Source: Pyronema omphalodes
Lineage: Eukaryota > Ascomycota > Pezizomycetes > Pezizales > Pyronemataceae
Assembly: GCA_024516155.1 (NCBI GenBank)
Contig: JAJJXM010000011.1
Coordinates: forward strand, 839,501-903,500
Direction of reading: 5' to 3'
DNA length: 64,000 nt
Positions 11,401-23,463 of this stretch are shown in pieces (the first letter of the stretch is position 1; each line of letters begins with the position of its first letter). The notes under the pieces are model-generated. The model did no database searches. It had not been told where the DNA came from and worked only from the letters and a program-made list of their open reading frames with translations. Made by a program: the position numbers and the translations under genes.

Positions 11401-11573
11401 TTGCGCTTTGAAAAACTAGTAGTTTGTGTCGCGCGAGAAAAGATCAGCGCTCTGGTTTCACGCCAACGGCAGCCCACGCCAAAAGGTCGAGTAGATGACA
11501 TTGTCAACTCAAACATCGAAAAACTCACCTCCCCAAAACCAAAGCCCTGATACGCAAAAGTTTTCGCCGCCAT
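8456..11573 (-). CDS. Uncharacterised fungal protein, six exons, about 794 aa
   Basis: Model on the minus strand: 11573-11529, 11415-11003, 10921-10657, 10571-9709, 9608-9466, 9111-8456. All junctions are GT..AG and phase-consistent, and the sum is 2385 nt (795 codons). The protein starts MAAKTFAYQGFGFGE. It then has a helical N-terminal half (LGRSLESLADRIERLF, LLEALRQLETIIPIQ, IGFMIWKLDLFFKVL), a Ser-rich low-complexity middle (around 9850-10200), and a C-terminal globular part with VRAVRLKKT, TRVVMYWSSCTTTFFIT, FEDYKWVIIEFN, and a basic helix with SLNLRRKERLEIEELK. No domain is recognised. Exon 4/5 splicing is the weakest point: a 100-bp intron is used because the exon 4 frame otherwise stops at 9609. 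Confidence 0.65.
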
Positions 11574-14500
11574 TTCGAGTTTACCGTTATCGATCCGTAG
11601 ATGAATCCTAAGGGGAGCCTCCGGACCCCCGGGTTCTAATCCGGTCAGTATGGTTATGTCGGGCTGCGGGGTTTACGTCGCGTGGTCGGTGGTAGCAGGG
11701 CTGAGCTGAATGAAGGTGACAGCGAGTTTTGTCGAGCGCCCGGGACTACTCTACTGTAAGTTGGTTACAAGTTACCGTCGTGGATCGTCGCAGATTGCGA
11801 GAGCTAAGTTTATCGCGGATCGTGGAGAGGGGTGGATGGGGGATCACTGTGTCTTGAGGAGGGGTGCGTGGTGATGGTTGGGCGTCTTTTGTCGGAAGCC
11901 AGCTCAATGTGGTGTGACCGATGGTACTCTGGCTTTTTGGAATACTATATAGCGAGTATATAGAAAGAGTATATAATAAGCAGCGGATCTTGGACTTGAT
12001 TAATATTTATTATTAACCGCCCATTGAAATTGGTTCCTGGCCGCTCTTTGCACTGGTATCCTGTTTCTGGTCGGTCCTGTGTGACCTGTTTCTCTCGCTG
12101 CACTCGATTGCAGCTACGACGGAGTTCGCAGCGGGGGATGCAAAAAAGAGTGTTGATGTGATATGTATTGGGGGCGATTGTGGGGACTCTTGAGGTGGGC
12201 TGGACTCGAGGCTTCTCGGATTCTCAGATTGGACGGATAGATGGTTTTGGATATCGGATGAGTGAACGAGCGACGACAGCCACACAATCAAAATATCAAT
12301 CTTCTTCACGACGGCGAGTGGCGGGATTTAGGTTGCGTGGATGACTCCATTCGGGGGGATATCAGCTGATGATCTCCAGCTGACGAACGTTGACCAGACA
12401 CCTAAAAAAAGACCGTATCTCCGCAGCCACGATGAGATTCCTCTGTCATCACATTCATCAACAACAATTACCAGCTACGTACCATCAGTTGCAAAATCGC
12501 CTTGCGAGATACTCTCTGCTGGTTGATCTGAGTAAAGTGCTTAGATATCTTCACCTGCCCCAAACAAGCAGCTTTCTAGGATCACCGGACCGCTGTCAAG
12601 CCAGTATCACAAGCCTATCGATTGGCGAGATGAGATCTTGAAATATAGTCGTAGTAGTTGAAAATACCGAGTTAGGGGAGCGGGCGGGCGGGGAACCCTG
12701 GGCCTGCGCTGGGACTTCCCTAGGGTTCAGCGTGGGGTAAAATTACATTTCACGGGAAGACCGCGGATGGTAACTAACCAGTAATGGACAAATGTTGAAC
12801 TAAAGTTGAAATACTTTCTTAAAGTTAGAAATAAGCAGAGCAGATAAAAATTGCATACCAAACGTACTATGAAGAAAAATTTCCCATATCCTCAAATACT
12901 CGTCCATATCAGGTCACTTCTTACTTCGAGCCTTGTTAGGTTGCAGATATGTATCTATGTCTACACGTATTACCAGATGTCTATGCCAATCCCAATTCCC
13001 ATTGGCAAGGCACCAAGGATAAGTGCACACCTTCCTTTCCACGACTGCACTATATCATCTCCGGGATGCCAGAGTTTTACCGGTTCAGCTGCTTGCTGCA
13101 TATTGCCCCCCTGTGAGTACATCCACAAACAGGGCATGAGAAAGAACTATGTAAAGCCTAGACTCGTGGCATCGTACCACTTAACATCAGGACATCTGAT
13201 ATGTAATATGGATTGTACCGTATGGGGACCGTATGCAGATATCACCATCACACATTTCACACTCCGTTTCGTTGGAATTTGGAACTGCGCACGTAGCACG
13301 TCGGGTTAGTGAAACCAGAACCAGAACACTGAGGTCTTACGACCGGAATCTGGGGTGATAACCTAGCCTAGCCGAGCCTGGACCTAGTGTGAAAGTACTT
13401 TGCATCTGACGAAGCAGAAGTACTCTATCTACTCTATGGATCCACTCTATAAAGCTTACGAGGCCTTCAACGCCGCAAAGCTGAAAAGCCACAGTATGTA
13501 CATGTCAATTGAAGCTGAAAAGCTTGATCTGGCCTCTCAAGAAAACATGTCATTCACTCTGATGAAATTCACGCTAAAAAAAAAGATTTTTTCGTAAACT
13601 GATCCAAAAATCTAGGTGCAGGGGTAGCTAGTACTGTAAAAAAAAGCCCTACAATATATCCAATTACGATCCCCAAGACGAGAAGCTCTGGCAGTAATTT
13701 GAATTTTTAAAATCGGAAATCATAATAGGCTACGACACTTTAGTAGCGGGTGGTTATCATGATACCATGTCACAGAACTTTAACCCTATTCCTATAGAGC
13801 ATCCATACAAAGTCATGTTCAGGAAGGTTTAATAAGAACTCCACTTTCCAACTCAACCTACTGGCGTACCCGGGAATATATATAAGCTTGAATCCAGCAA
13901 GTGTACATACAGGAGCCAGAAATTCAAAAGCTTAGAATTAACACAGTATAAATATGATATTCCATAAACTTTCAACCTAATCAACTAGCGCTTATAAGTT
14001 CTAATCACAGTCCTTTAATCAATTAATGAGTCAAACTTATTTTCATCAAATAACTCTAGCTAGTCTTCCTCAATTTGATCAATAATACTTTATTTCTCCA
14101 ATCAAGCATAGCTACTCAGGGCTCACCTGGTGGTAGCCTGGCGGTCCGCAGCTTAACGTAAACTTTAGGAGCCGTGGAAGCTTCAGAAGTTTTGGGATCT
14201 TCAGATTCTAAGGCCTTCGGGAGCCCTGGGAGCTTTATGTATTACTTATTAATGTTTACTTATTTCTTGTTCTCCATCACAAAACCTGAAAGTTCTACTT
14301 AGTACTAGAGTCCTCTATATCCATGCTGCATCAACTTCACTGATATCATAATTCAATAGCCGCTTAGGCGGGGCACTTAAATCCTTGAAACTGGCGCAAA
14401 GTATTTCCAGTCTATATTAACCATCGAATTCTGCTATATATCGTGGCTATTTATTTATACCCTCCCCACCCTTGCGCTGAGTGGCAACGTTGTGGCGAGG

Positions 14501-15476
14501 GAAAGGAAGGGTTTAACCCTAAGGGTAGATGCTGGGGGATGTAAGCTATGGCTAATAGATATTACTGTGTTGAATGCGTTTGATGCGCTACGTCATGATA
14601 TGCGTGGATTCCCTGTGGATTTGCTGGAATAGCTGGAATAGCATTAGTGATTATGGAAGTCATGTGTTATTCCTAGATAGGAACCCCTGCTGCTGCGGGG
14701 GTTTTGGAACTGGTGTTGTGGCTGGTCTCGAGTAGAATGAGTGGTGGTGGAGTAGAGGTGGTTTATTATGGATGTTGGTCCACGGGCTTGGGATAAGACA
14801 GCTATATATGCTTGGTATAGTTTTCGGTCGTTGAGAGTATACAGATGTATTATGTATCGTATCTATCTTAAAGCATATTTGGTTTTCTGAGAGTAGCCAA
14901 TATGAAATGGCTACGTATAGAGGGGAGCTTTGAGATTCTGAGCGATACGCATACAGGAAGCGTTTTTTGTGAAACAGGCATGCAGGAAATCTACCGCTTA
15001 TTCAAGTCTTCCCTGATTTTCTGCTGTGAAATATACTTATAATTTTATGTTTCGAATGGAGGTGAAAAAAACGGCATACACAATCAATCTCAAAATTACA
15101 CAAGACCCAGTTCCATCGGGTGTTACAGGTTCAAATTCTGCGGCTGGGGCCAACCAAAGATTAGAGGGCAGAGACATCCTCCATCAGTCTTTCTCATCAC
15201 ACACCATTGACCCCTCTTCTTTGCACGTTCCACATTTTAGGAACTCCATCATTATCTTTTTGGTGAGATTCTCCCATCTCCGCTCCGACGTGGAAATCTA
15301 ACCGTATCTACTAGCTTACATTGCTCAATAACATCTGCCCATTGTACAGGCATTTTCTTTTTTTTTTTGCACAGTATTTGCTTTCTTTCGGTTTGCTACA
15401 TAACGTCTGTTTGTTCCTGTGTCTTTGTGATTGTGATGTGTTTTAACGAACCTGCTCTGTCACAGTGTCATCAAGC
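11574..15476. other. Long gene-poor region
   Basis: About 3.9 kb with no supported gene. Short open stretches exist (for example 13436-13597 encoding MDPLYKAYEAFNAAK, and 12013-12309 minus) but none has a domain or coherent splice extension. The 13.6-14.8 kb part is AT-rich and looks like decayed repeat. It includes a short hairpin-forming sequence around 14682-14703 (AACCCC..GGGGTT) and repeats of GCTGGAATA near 14620. No terminal repeats could be paired, so no element is called. Confidence 0.4.
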
Positions 15477-17126
15477 ATGTCTCCTCTACAGATCGCTTCT
15501 AACCGCCTGGATACTCCGCCTCCAAGTGACGATGACGGAACCCGACAGGTACCAGTCGCTAGAATTATTTGACCTCTTAGTAAGTGCTAATTATGCCTTT
15601 AGTATATTATCTCTCGCTATCTCAACTCAATTCCTTGGAACCGCGATGTAGCAGTATTTAACGGCCTTTCCAAGACATCTCATGAAAACGGCATTTCATG
15701 GGCTTCAAAGAAGCCGGAACCAATCAAACCTTCCGACGAAACTGCTGTCGGTATCACCTTTAAAGACGGCGTTGCCATATACAGTGATGCTCCCGAACCG
15801 GAGGATTACATTTGGGACATTGTTATTGAGAAGGAGGACCGGGTTATGGGCTCTGAAATAGATTTAAGCAAGTCAATCTGTCAAAGGACGAAGGTGGGAA
15901 TTTCTTTCGACTCCACATCCACAGAATCAAACACGCCCCATGGCCCTAGTTCACCGAAAATGACCAGCAGCAAACATACTAATTCACGGGTCGAAATACA
16001 TCTTTCATACAATCCTGATCGCATCAAGACAATGAAACATACACTCAATGCTCTCACAAGGACGCATCATTGGTGTGCAGTTTGTTGGTCTATCATCTGT
16101 ATAAACCGAAAGAAATATGTATACGGTTGTTCACATTCCAAGTTGCAGGCAGAGAAAATTAACTACACGGTAACTGGAGTATGTCATAGATGCGGAGTGC
16201 CATCTCGCCTCTGTAACGTATTGCAGTCCACGTACAAAACTATGGAATGTCGCTGGCCAAACATAGTAACTCCAGTGACCATCAATGCTTGGAGTGTACC
16301 GGAGCTTAAGCGAAATATTCTACAGATTCTTGGCAAGAAAAACCCGAGCTTGAAGGAATCGATGACTTCGCAAGAATGGAAGAAGTGGCTTGGAACTGGC
16401 CCTGTCAAATCTCCATCATACAAAAGGTCATGGCCTACTGGAGGCACAGCAGTTCTTGACTGCATTATCATGATCAACGAGACACAGTGCCCTAAGTCTC
16501 CAAACCCTTTGATGAGGAGTTTCTTCCGGTCCATCGAAGGTTACAATGCGCCACTACCTTTTGCTAACGAAGATTCCGAGTCCGGGCCAGGACCTAAGAT
16601 TCCTCAGAATATCGTTTATGATCCCAACCGCCTCGAAGTCCTGAAAACGACTCTTACCAACGTTATCAAAAACAACTGGTGCGGAGTATGCTGGTCCATG
16701 CGATTCCTTGGCGGATTCCATCACACACCTAGTCTTGGTCCTATTTGTCAGCGTCATAGACCCATATCAAGACTAGAGACACCTCATAGTTTCTTTGATA
16801 GAGCGATTGTTTGCTGCCGTTGTGGTACCCCTTCAGAACTTTGTATAACTTACCAGAAGACTAAAGGAGGCCGCTGTAACTGGCCGGTGATTGTTTTGCC
16901 GATTCTCGTGAACGCTTGGAGGGTACCGGAGATTAAGACGTTTCTGATTGAGAAGTTGGTAGGTGAGCGCTTACATGATAATATGACGGATGTTCAGTGG
17001 AGAGCTTGGTTGAAGAAACCGGCTCAGAGGGCTTGTCGGTGGGAGTCAAGGGCTATGGCTGCATTGGATATGATCGCTGCACTCAATGAGGAGACAGATA
17101 AGAAGATTGAAGTGCTTGTGGCTTGA
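15477..17126 (+). CDS. Protein with two tandem Cys-rich (putative zinc-binding) domains
   Basis: Exon 1 (15477-15548) encodes MSPLQIASNRLDTPPPSDDD plus GTRQ. A 54-bp intron (GTACCA..TTTAG, 15549-15602, phase 0) precedes exon 2 (15603-17126). Total 531 aa. Two related domains are visible, about residues 162-312 and 364-516. Each has NPxR..LK.TL, a WC(A/G)VCWS box, then CxxCGxPSxLC (x6 between second and third Cys), then Cx(W)P..VxP..(I/V)NAW.VPE(I/L)K, then a W(K/R)xWL box and a helix with A(V/L)D.I..(I/L)NE. The Cys pattern suggests zinc coordination. It faintly recalls zinc modules next to fungal telomere-linked or DUF3505-type helicases, but no helicase motif is present. The N-terminal 160 residues are acidic/Ser-rich and probably disordered. 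Function unknown. Confidence 0.75.
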
Positions 17127-17730
17127 AGATTGTTGGGATAGTTACTGAAAATCATTTTTTTATAAATGTTTTTTGCATATTGGAATGGGGGTCAGGGTTT
17201 TACGTTTTGATCGGTTGAGATATTGCTTATTTTTTTTTGGTGCTCTTTTTTCGCTTGATGTGTGGATACAATATTCATATGTGAAGTTTGCGGATGGGGA
17301 GAATATTATTGATTCGTGGGGTATAGAATTATGGAATTGAATTTGAAAGCTTTGCATTGAAATTGATTTGCGTGATACATTATGACTGTAAAGGTTTCCA
17401 GACTAGTTGCTGGCAGTAAAAACAGTTATGCACTTTTGAAGACCTTTTGACTTTCTGTTAGGACTGTGACAGCCGTGGAACCCACAGAAATAATATCTTC
17501 AGCATGCAAGAAATATATTTTGAAACTCTCATAGGTGTTCGATACCGTGCTATTTATGGGCTGCAATGTATGACCTGTGACGCTAGGCTCGAAAACAAAT
17601 GAGAAAAAGTAATACAAGCTACAAAACATAGACTCTGAATTCCAAGTACTCAAAAAACATTAACTACCGAAAACACCTTAATCCTCCAACTACAAGCCAC
17701 ATATATCCCTCCTCAATCTTCAATCCATAA
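17127..17730. other. Intergenic spacer
   Basis: AT-rich and about 600 bp, between the convergent 3' ends of the Cys-rich protein gene and a small minus-strand gene. Nothing else is recognised. Confidence 0.5.
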
Positions 17731-18163
17731 TCACCAAAACCCTCCTATATTCCCCCACCAACCCAACTTTCTCTTCCTCTCTTTCTCATCCTCCAACACT
17801 TTCAAATCCTTCAAAACCTCCTGAAACAATCCAGCATAAGAATAACCGCCACCTTGCTTACGAACAGGGGTAATGTATTTCTTGTCCCATTTTAACCCAA
17901 GTTTCTCTACCCGGGGTTTGATTTCTTCGGTTTCGTAGTTTTCGACCATGCTATCGCGTGGGTAGGAGCCGGTTTTTAGGGTTGGATAGGCACAGAAAAG
18001 CCGCTCTAATGTGGTTAGGGGTGCGTGAAGATAAGATGGTAGTTGCTGGATTGTGAGGGCGGGCCCGTTTGATGACTGGATATGTTGGTTATTATTGTTG
18101 ACTCTTTGGTTGTATATCCCCCCTCCCCCCAAAAGAGTTATGAAATGGGTAAGTGCTTACCAT
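17731..18163 (-). CDS. Small uncharacterised protein (possible two-exon gene)
   Basis: The main coding exon (18075-17731) encodes SSNGPALTIQQLPSYLHAPL, then LERLFCAYPTLKTGSYPRDS, ETEEIKPRVEKLGLKWDKKY, a GGGYSYAGLFQEVLKDLK stretch and a basic Lys/Arg C-terminus ending GGFW. A possible first exon is just an ATG (18163-18161) directly followed by a GTAAGC donor, with an 85-bp phase-0 intron ending CCAG at 18076. Sequence complexity and the strong donor favour a real gene of about 115 aa, but the start is uncertain and it could be the 3' part of a longer gene. No family recognised. Confidence 0.4.
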
Positions 18164-18951
18164 GGCGAGTTCTCGAGAAGATGATTTTTGGGAAATAAAA
18201 GTTTACTAGGTTGGTGATGTTAAAGCGGTAGTTTGTTTGATCTGTAATTCGTGACCATAAGTTTTGACCGCATATATAGAGTTTTTGAGTAGGTATTATG
18301 CTTACCGCGGTGGTGAGTTAGTAGGGTTCTGAAGGGTCTTGTAAAATGTGGTATGAAAACACATGAACAGAGTGGTGCTGAGAGTTTATATACCATTATG
18401 CCACAAGTGATCAATAGAATTCTTAGCGAAGGTTCAGGCGATGGTTATGAAGTAAGGTTGGATGGTTGAGAAGTGATATTTGATGTACATACTATTAAAA
18501 AAAAGAAACAGAGAGAATAATGGACATCTCGGGGTTTGTTTCGGGTGTACTCGGAATTTTATGCTGTACTTGGTTATCTTGGATATAGTTGAGAAGGTTA
18601 TGTAACAAATACTCTATTCTTTCTACCAAAACTTCATTGAGGGCTTCATGGGAGAAGAAATGTGCAAATTCTGTTTCCTTTTTAGCACACGACGATTAAC
18701 GCGATGCGACAAGACATCAGATAATAGGTAGTGGTTGTATCTTACGTTGGAGTCACGGACAGAAGAATACGTATACAGGAAATCATACAGTCTTCTAGTC
18801 CATTGAATAAGTATAAATTCCACATTTATATGTCAAGATTATCCATCGTAATACTCCCGTGCCTTTACTTTTTGTGTTTATAAACTGAATTTCTGCCTTA
18901 CGAGCAACTATTAATATTTTTTAAGTACCGTATCAAGTGTCGAAGCAGGTA
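18164..18951. other. Intergenic spacer upstream of MITE copy 2
   Basis: AT-rich. No coding, RNA or repeat feature can be supported apart from the adjoining MITE. Confidence 0.5.
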
Positions 18952-19115
18952 TTGGAGGACTTCTCATCGCTCTATAGCAACGAACGGGAGAGCCTATTTC
19001 ACCACAAAAAACCTTCTTTCAATCGAACACGAATATTCGGATTTTCTATTGCTATCGCATGGGTAAATTTGGGGTTGTTCTATCCACCCAGAATGAGCGA
19101 TGAGAAGTCCTCCAC
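18952..19115. mobile_element. MITE copy 2 (164 bp, TA target site)
   Basis: The ends TTGGAGGACTTCTCATCG and (reverse complement of the right end) GTGGAGGACTTCTCATCG form the terminal inverted repeat, bordered on both sides by TA (18950-18951 and 19116-19117), as expected for Tc1/mariner-type insertion. It aligns end to end with copy 1 at 6944-7149 except for the missing GC-rich hairpin. There is no coding capacity. Confidence 0.85.
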
Positions 19116-20188
19116 TAATGTGTGAACGTTTTCCTCGGTCATTCTATGCATCTTACCGGCTGTTTCTCTGTACTCAAAACAAAAAGAAAATGAAGATTCT
19201 TCTGGTAACGCACTAGAGGGAAACGTTAAACTTATAACCACGTCCTATAGCCTAATTATGGGAAAATAGTATATACGTTTATTCAACCGGTTCTTCAAAG
19301 CGAAACTATTGTGTTGCATTGATGTGGACATATAATTCCGCTCTACTTCTGGAGGTGGTTACGATCATGTAATTCCAACCTGCCAAATCATCATCGTGAA
19401 GCTTGCTAGCTAAACCCAAGATTCATTAGCACGCTAAAGAAATAATATATATTCACGGATTCTGCTGCGTCAGGCCTTATTTATTTATTTATTTATTGGA
19501 CATGGGATTATCGGGTTTGAATCCAGACAGCTGACTTTTTGGGCCAGAGTTTACAATCGGAAGGCATGTGGACGTAGCAGGGGCGCTGGATTCAGCTCAT
19601 GCTCTGGTCGTTGCATCAGAAAAGCCATATGATATCGGAAATATGGTAATTGGAGGCTTTCACACAGGTACATTTTTTCTTTCATCGGATCGCGGAATAA
19701 GAATTAAATCACTGATGGGGTATGTTTGTGAGATCCTATGAGATTACCCGATGGTTATGCAGCGACCCCCAGATTGATGATATATGTAGGAATATGTGCC
19801 CAGAAAGCTGTCTTACCAATAAAAAGCGTTATATTATCGTATTCCTGAGCAGTAGACCTCTGGAAGGAGCTGAGATATGGCAAATGCAGACATTCACGTA
19901 GCTGTTTTGCACAAGGCATGCGCAGATATCCGTTGATAATGCAGGTCAGATTTCTACTTAAGCATGATTTGATCAAGTTTCTGTACTGCTGCCAAATTCA
20001 TACCAAAGGACGAGTGTTGAGGAAATTTTTCACAAGGGTCTCATGGGTTTGTCAAAAAATTCTACCATCAAAGCACACTGAAACGTCCTTTATTACTCGT
20101 ACATTAAGCCTGAATCCTGGATATCCTTGACTCTATATATATATAAACTTCAAAAAGAGAAACCGAAATGCAAATGAAGTTTCGGCCG
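19116..20188. other. Intergenic spacer
   Basis: About 1 kb. Contains a (TTTA)n microsatellite at about 19478-19497. No gene or RNA is recognised; open stretches around 19755-20130 lack motifs. Confidence 0.5.
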
Positions 20189-21643
20189 TCATGAAGACTC
20201 ATCGGGAAAATGAACAGCGTCATTTATAAGGTAACTTGAAGGTGTCAGAGGTGTCGACTGTGGGGTTTGCGTAGTTTGTTGAGTCTGCAGATTTTGTGGT
20301 GCCTGCAGATTTTGTGACGTCTGTGGCGTTGCGGGTGAAAGCGCCACTTTCCTATCTATCGATAAAGCCATACCAGACATAGCAGCCTCCAAGGACATCT
20401 GCTCCCTCAAAGCCGCTTGTTCCTTTTCCCAGGACCAAAAAGATGAACACACCTCCTTTGCATCACGATGCCACTCCCTGAACTGTTCCACCAACAAAGG
20501 GTGAACCTCTGCCTTTCCAGAGTGCACTCTGCTTTGCTGTAGGCTCTCGGGATCAACATTCCACGGCTTGTCTATTGCCGTAAAATGCAACACCTCGACC
20601 ATTTTATACAATTCCTCCATCTCTGCATCAGTTGCGTGTGGGGAGGTCTTGATACCCTTGAACCATCCAGGCGTATCCTGTGCCTCCCAGTGACTGTTAA
20701 GAGTCGTGTATCGCCCCGGTAGTACCATCAATCGGCGCAACATCACTTTGTTGATGAGGTCCATGTCGTATTCGTCATTGCGCATGTGATTCAGTGCGTA
20801 GTCGATAATGGTCCACAGTTTATCGGACAAAGTCCCAACCATTAGCGCAGTAGTAACTGACAAGCTGGACCCCCCTCCCCAATACATAGATGGTGCGGCA
20901 ATATCCACCTCCGGGAGTTGGAATAGATGATCCAAGTTCTTCATGACTAGCTGGTCAGAGTCTAAGATGATAATGCGATTAAGGGCTGGTATAACTTGGT
21001 GTAGACGGAAAGCTCGGAGCTTCAAGAGAACCTGGCTGTAGTAAGAAGCAGAATTTTCTGCCAGCTCTGGCGCTTTATCGTTCACAATGGTGATGTTGAT
21101 ATCGCTGGCTTTGATAGCTGCAATTGCTTCCGGAGAGATATAAGGGCCGGCAATCAAAATGATTGGGATTTGGCTATGTAATTTGTTCCGTAGGCGATGT
21201 GCATTTACGAGTACACTGCAGGCGTATTTTTTGTCGGTTGCATAAAAGACGTAAGACAAGTTCTGAGATCTTTGGACTGTCCCGGGTTGATAAGTGATTG
21301 GTACAGGACCCTTTGGTGTAGAATCATTTGGTTTAGGTTTGTTTGTTGTAAGAACACTTGCTGTAGGAATGTTTGCTGTAGGAGTCTTTGTTGTGGTGAG
21401 TTCTGCTTTGATTTCTGTTGTTGCCTCCATTGCTGCCTCTGTTGTTGCCTTCGTGGTTGCCTCCGTTGTTGCCTCCGTTGTTGTCTGCGTTTGTTTCGTA
21501 GCTTTCGCAGCTGTCATCGTCGCTGTAAAGTCGCGGACCCTTTGGACCCTGGGATCCGGCAGCATCAACAAACACCACACGACGATGGTTAGCAACACCA
21601 CCGCCGTGATCGTTCTCCTGGGGGTTAACCGCGAGCATGACAT
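20189..21643 (-). CDS. GT8-like type II membrane glycosyltransferase
   Basis: 484 aa from the ATG at 21643 (MSCSRLTPRR). The longer upstream open frame has no ATG start. A short cytosolic tail is followed by one membrane span (TITAVVLLTIVVWCLLML) and a Thr/Ala/Glu-rich stalk containing TTEATTEATTKATTEA-type repeats. The catalytic region begins near SYVFYATDKKYACSVL and contains RIIILDSDQLVMKNLDHLF, where DSD is the metal/nucleotide-sugar DxD motif, then ALMVGTL and LNSHWEA, and VLHFTAIDKPW, the usual C-terminal His motif of the GT-A family. This matches fungal glycogenin/GNT1-like GT8 enzymes of the Golgi. Donor and acceptor are unknown. The Gln/Thr-rich extreme C-terminus looks disordered. 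Confidence 0.8.
   Translation of the reverse strand: MSCSRLTPRRTITAVVLLTIVVWCLLMLPDPRVQRVRDFTATMTAAKATKQTQTTTEATTEATTKATTEAAMEATTEIKAELTTTKTPTANIPTASVLTTNKPKPNDSTPKGPVPITYQPGTVQRSQNLSYVFYATDKKYACSVLVNAHRLRNKLHSQIPIILIAGPYISPEAIAAIKASDINITIVNDKAPELAENSASYYSQVLLKLRAFRLHQVIPALNRIIILDSDQLVMKNLDHLFQLPEVDIAAPSMYWGGGSSLSVTTALMVGTLSDKLWTIIDYALNHMRNDEYDMDLINKVMLRRLMVLPGRYTTLNSHWEAQDTPGWFKGIKTSPHATDAEMEELYKMVEVLHFTAIDKPWNVDPESLQQSRVHSGKAEVHPLLVEQFREWHRDAKEVCSSFWSWEKEQAALREQMSLEAAMSGMALSIDRKVALSPATPQTSQNLQAPQNLQTQQTTQTPQSTPLTPSSYLINDAVHFPDESS
21415..21500 (-). repeat. Coding hexa/dodecanucleotide repeats in the glycosyltransferase stalk
   Basis: Degenerate repeats of a GTTGCCTCC-type unit (plus strand) encode the TTEATTEA stalk. 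They explain the Cys-rich plus-strand open stretches at 21197-21728, which are not genes. Confidence 0.7.
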
Positions 21644-23463
21644 CGTGATATTCGGAGCCGATGAGTCGGTATTTGCCTTTGATGGAGGAGATTCTGAGAT
21701 CAATGGTGAAAGCTCATACGTGACATGAAAACCTTGCCACGGTAGCTTGGCCAAATATCGTGGTACAGCTGGCTGACAAGCTCTTCGAGGTTGTCCCTAC
21801 GGACCAATAACCTAAACTGCTTACACTCTCCAACGGCTCGGTCTGGCTTATTGTGGTTTTGCTTCTTGTACCCTTTAGGCATGGAGAATCTCTTTGACTT
21901 CCCCGAAGTGCAAAAATTTGAAACATCACGCGTGTAAATGCTAGCCAACCAAATTGGCGCCCGTCGTTTAGAGGGAAAGTTAGCCTTAGTGGCTGAATCT
22001 TCAATTCATCAGTTGGCGAGATGTCTTCAGCTCGAAAACTCCATCTAACGTGAGTTCAGCTGGGAGAGGAGCGAGAGGAAACGGCCATTTTTCCTTGTAC
22101 CTTTCTCCGTCCGACGATTCCGATGATTCCGGTGGATATCACCTTTAAGCAGCATGACTTGCGAGTTGTGCAGCTTCATGTCGAAGACGCGTTGGCAAGA
22201 AGGATGGTCAGCTTGGTCGCAGCTGGCAGCTGGCTACATAGTGCACTGGTTCAATTGGCGCCTCGGCGTACTGTAACTAGAGATGACATCGGGCATTGAG
22301 GGTTTAGGGCTGCCCCACACCTTATGTATTCCTACATACAGCTGCATGCTTCTCACCGGCCGCGCCTATGTACGCAGGGCCGCAGCGTGCGATCTCTACA
22401 ATTGGATAACTTTGATTTCTTGACATGATTAGATTTGATGACCATGAAGACCACCCTGACTGTATTTGTACGACCCGTCATGTATATCCGAACAATCTTA
22501 AAAACCCTCTCTCGCTTCCAAGATCCTCATTCTCAACGAATTTTCATGTCTAGGCTACTGCCTTGTCTAAGCGTTCGCATAGGGCTGATTATTCCCTACA
22601 TATTCCATGCTTCTGTTAATGGAACTTCACAAGCGACGCTGATCATCGATCAATCACATGGATAAGTTGAGGTGTGAATATAAAGATAGATATTTTGGTC
22701 CTTCTCCTGGAACGTTCCTAAAATAAGGCATCGACAGCGTCCGTGCATGACATCAGATGAAGTTTGTAAGCACACACAACAGCAAGGTAGAAGCCTTTGT
22801 AAGTCATTTGCATGTAGAGGCGTGGATGAATTACATTTCATATAATTGCAATTCGGGATTCTAATGATATAACAGCTTACAGCCAAGAGTCTATGCTCAT
22901 CCGCCAGGTTATCCAAGACTCAAAACGCCTGAAATCTTCTATTAGGGGCTGTAGAGACATAGAGAAGTCCACTGAAATAGAGAAAATATTGGCCCCAGTC
23001 AGAAATAATGATGAGGAGGCTTTATCATCATAGGCTAATAAAAGTTGCACTGAAATTGATGATTCACTTCCGGTAAACATTGATAACTATACTGAGACCA
23101 TGTAACGACGTCCGTATTACAGAAAATAATCGCGGCGATCTATACAGGTCAACTGCTGAGGCATTGCAGTTGGTAATAGTTCAGAATCTTGCGTTATCCA
23201 CCACAGTCACTCAAATCATTTACAGTGAGCCGAGTCATACTATAGAGCCTAGAACGCATGAACTGCTAATGTTTGGGGGTCTGTCTTTGAAAGGCTTGTA
23301 ATCAATTTCAGCAAATGGCCTAAATCCGGAACATAGTCCGGCTCTTTGATCATAAAAGGCCGCATTCGCCTCCTCCAAATTCATCTTCTCATCCTTAAAA
23401 CAAATTACCAGTTTCTACCTATACTTTGCTTTAACCCACTTCGCTACTTTACAACCTGTTGAA
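21644..23463. other. Intergenic region
   Basis: About 1.8 kb. Minus-strand open stretches at 21700-22004 overlap in two frames and lack a supported start or domain. Nothing is recognised at 22005-23300. The last 100 bp (from about 23340) is pyrimidine-rich and is the likely promoter/5' UTR of the secreted protein gene. Confidence 0.45.

Noticed and set aside
14340..14800. Possible LTR or retrotransposon remnant
   Set aside because: AT-rich repeat-like texture and short duplications are visible, but no paired LTR, primer-binding site or coding remnant could be identified.
15115..15165. Possible tRNA because of GGTTCAAATTC (B-box-like)
   Set aside because: No acceptor or anticodon stem can be paired around it.
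19498..19540. Possible tRNA T-arm around GGGTTTGAATCC
   Set aside because: No matching acceptor, D or anticodon arms upstream; the region is a TTTA microsatellite.
21197..21728. Cys-rich plus-strand open frames resembling a metallothionein-like protein
   Set aside because: They are the antisense reading of the Thr/Ala/Glu repeat stalk of the minus-strand glycosyltransferase.
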